Positions 5,172 through 5,241 of a stretch of DNA of 5,241 nucleotides are shown piece after piece. The position numbers were made by a program, and so were the translations under genes. Within the stretch, counting starts at the first letter, position 1; each line of letters starts with the position of its first letter. The notes beneath the pieces were generated by a model. The model saw nothing but the letters and a program-made list of their open reading frames with translations, ran no database searches and was not told the origin of the DNA. The DNA lies in the NCBI GenBank assembly GCA_009786275.1, contig WQTL01000314.1:1-5241 (forward strand), in the 5' to 3' direction. The DNA comes from Bacillota bacterium (GTDB lineage Bacteria > Bacillota > Clostridia > Oscillospirales > Acutalibacteraceae).

Positions 5172-5241
5172 ATGAAACCAAAGCGGGGCAGGCGCCCCCC
5201 GCGCGGCGCGCGTGTGAAATACTGCGCGGTCGCGCTGGCGG
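5172..5241 (+). CDS. Start of a further gene, 3' partial; probable exported or membrane protein
   Basis: Only 23 codons are visible. The translation is MKPKRGRRPPRG, then ARVKYCAVALA, at the edge: a strongly basic N-region passing into what looks like the start of a hydrophobic segment, as in a signal peptide or membrane anchor. It begins 31 nt after the previous stop with no terminator between, so it is probably the fifth gene of the operon. Another SipW substrate, a wall protein or a sortase would fit the context, but nothing in the visible residues decides. Confidence 0.6.
   Translation, partial: MKPKRGRRPPRGARVKYCAVALA

Overview
The window reads as a surface-structure locus of a GC-rich, Gram-positive, Clostridia-like bacterium. 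This rests on sortase-type wall anchors, Cna_B repeats, strong AGGAGG-type ribosome binding sites and a SipW-type signal peptidase next to its substrates. The genus cannot be named from the sequence. All genes recognised here are on the + strand.

Region 1 (2-712) is the 3' end of a large Cna_B-repeat surface adhesin or pilin whose start lies outside the window. Two complete repeats keep the residues needed for isopeptide bonds. A C-terminal anchor follows, in which the usual TG of the sorting motif is TD. Region 2 (713-1164) is a long non-coding gap. It holds a GC-rich hairpin, a convincing intrinsic terminator (885-925), and a good promoter (TTGATT, 17 bp, extended TGCTATACT) with dyad repeats around it. 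The adhesin and the next genes are therefore probably separate transcription units.

Region 3 (1165-5241) is an apparent operon. It begins with a SipW-like signal peptidase that has an unusual 104-residue Trp/Tyr/Gln/Pro-rich N-terminal extension. Next is a BsaA-like (CPF_0494-type) exported protein with the alternate TFA-WVTS signal, then a Sec-exported wall-anchored protein with a PPQTGD sorting signal, then a second, cysteine-richer BsaA-like protein. The start of a fifth gene runs off the right edge. A 22-nt-arm hairpin separates the anchored protein from the second BsaA-like gene.

The likely logic, inferred from family knowledge, is as follows. SipW trims the two BsaA-like subunits as they cross the membrane. 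The abundant subunit (2163-3248) would form an extracellular fibre or biofilm matrix, the paralog would be a minor subunit, and the anchored protein would attach the structure to peptidoglycan. No sortase is visible in the window. The basic organisation is of a known type. The less usual points are the SipW extension, the wall-anchored protein between the two substrates, the intercistronic hairpin and the altered sorting motif.
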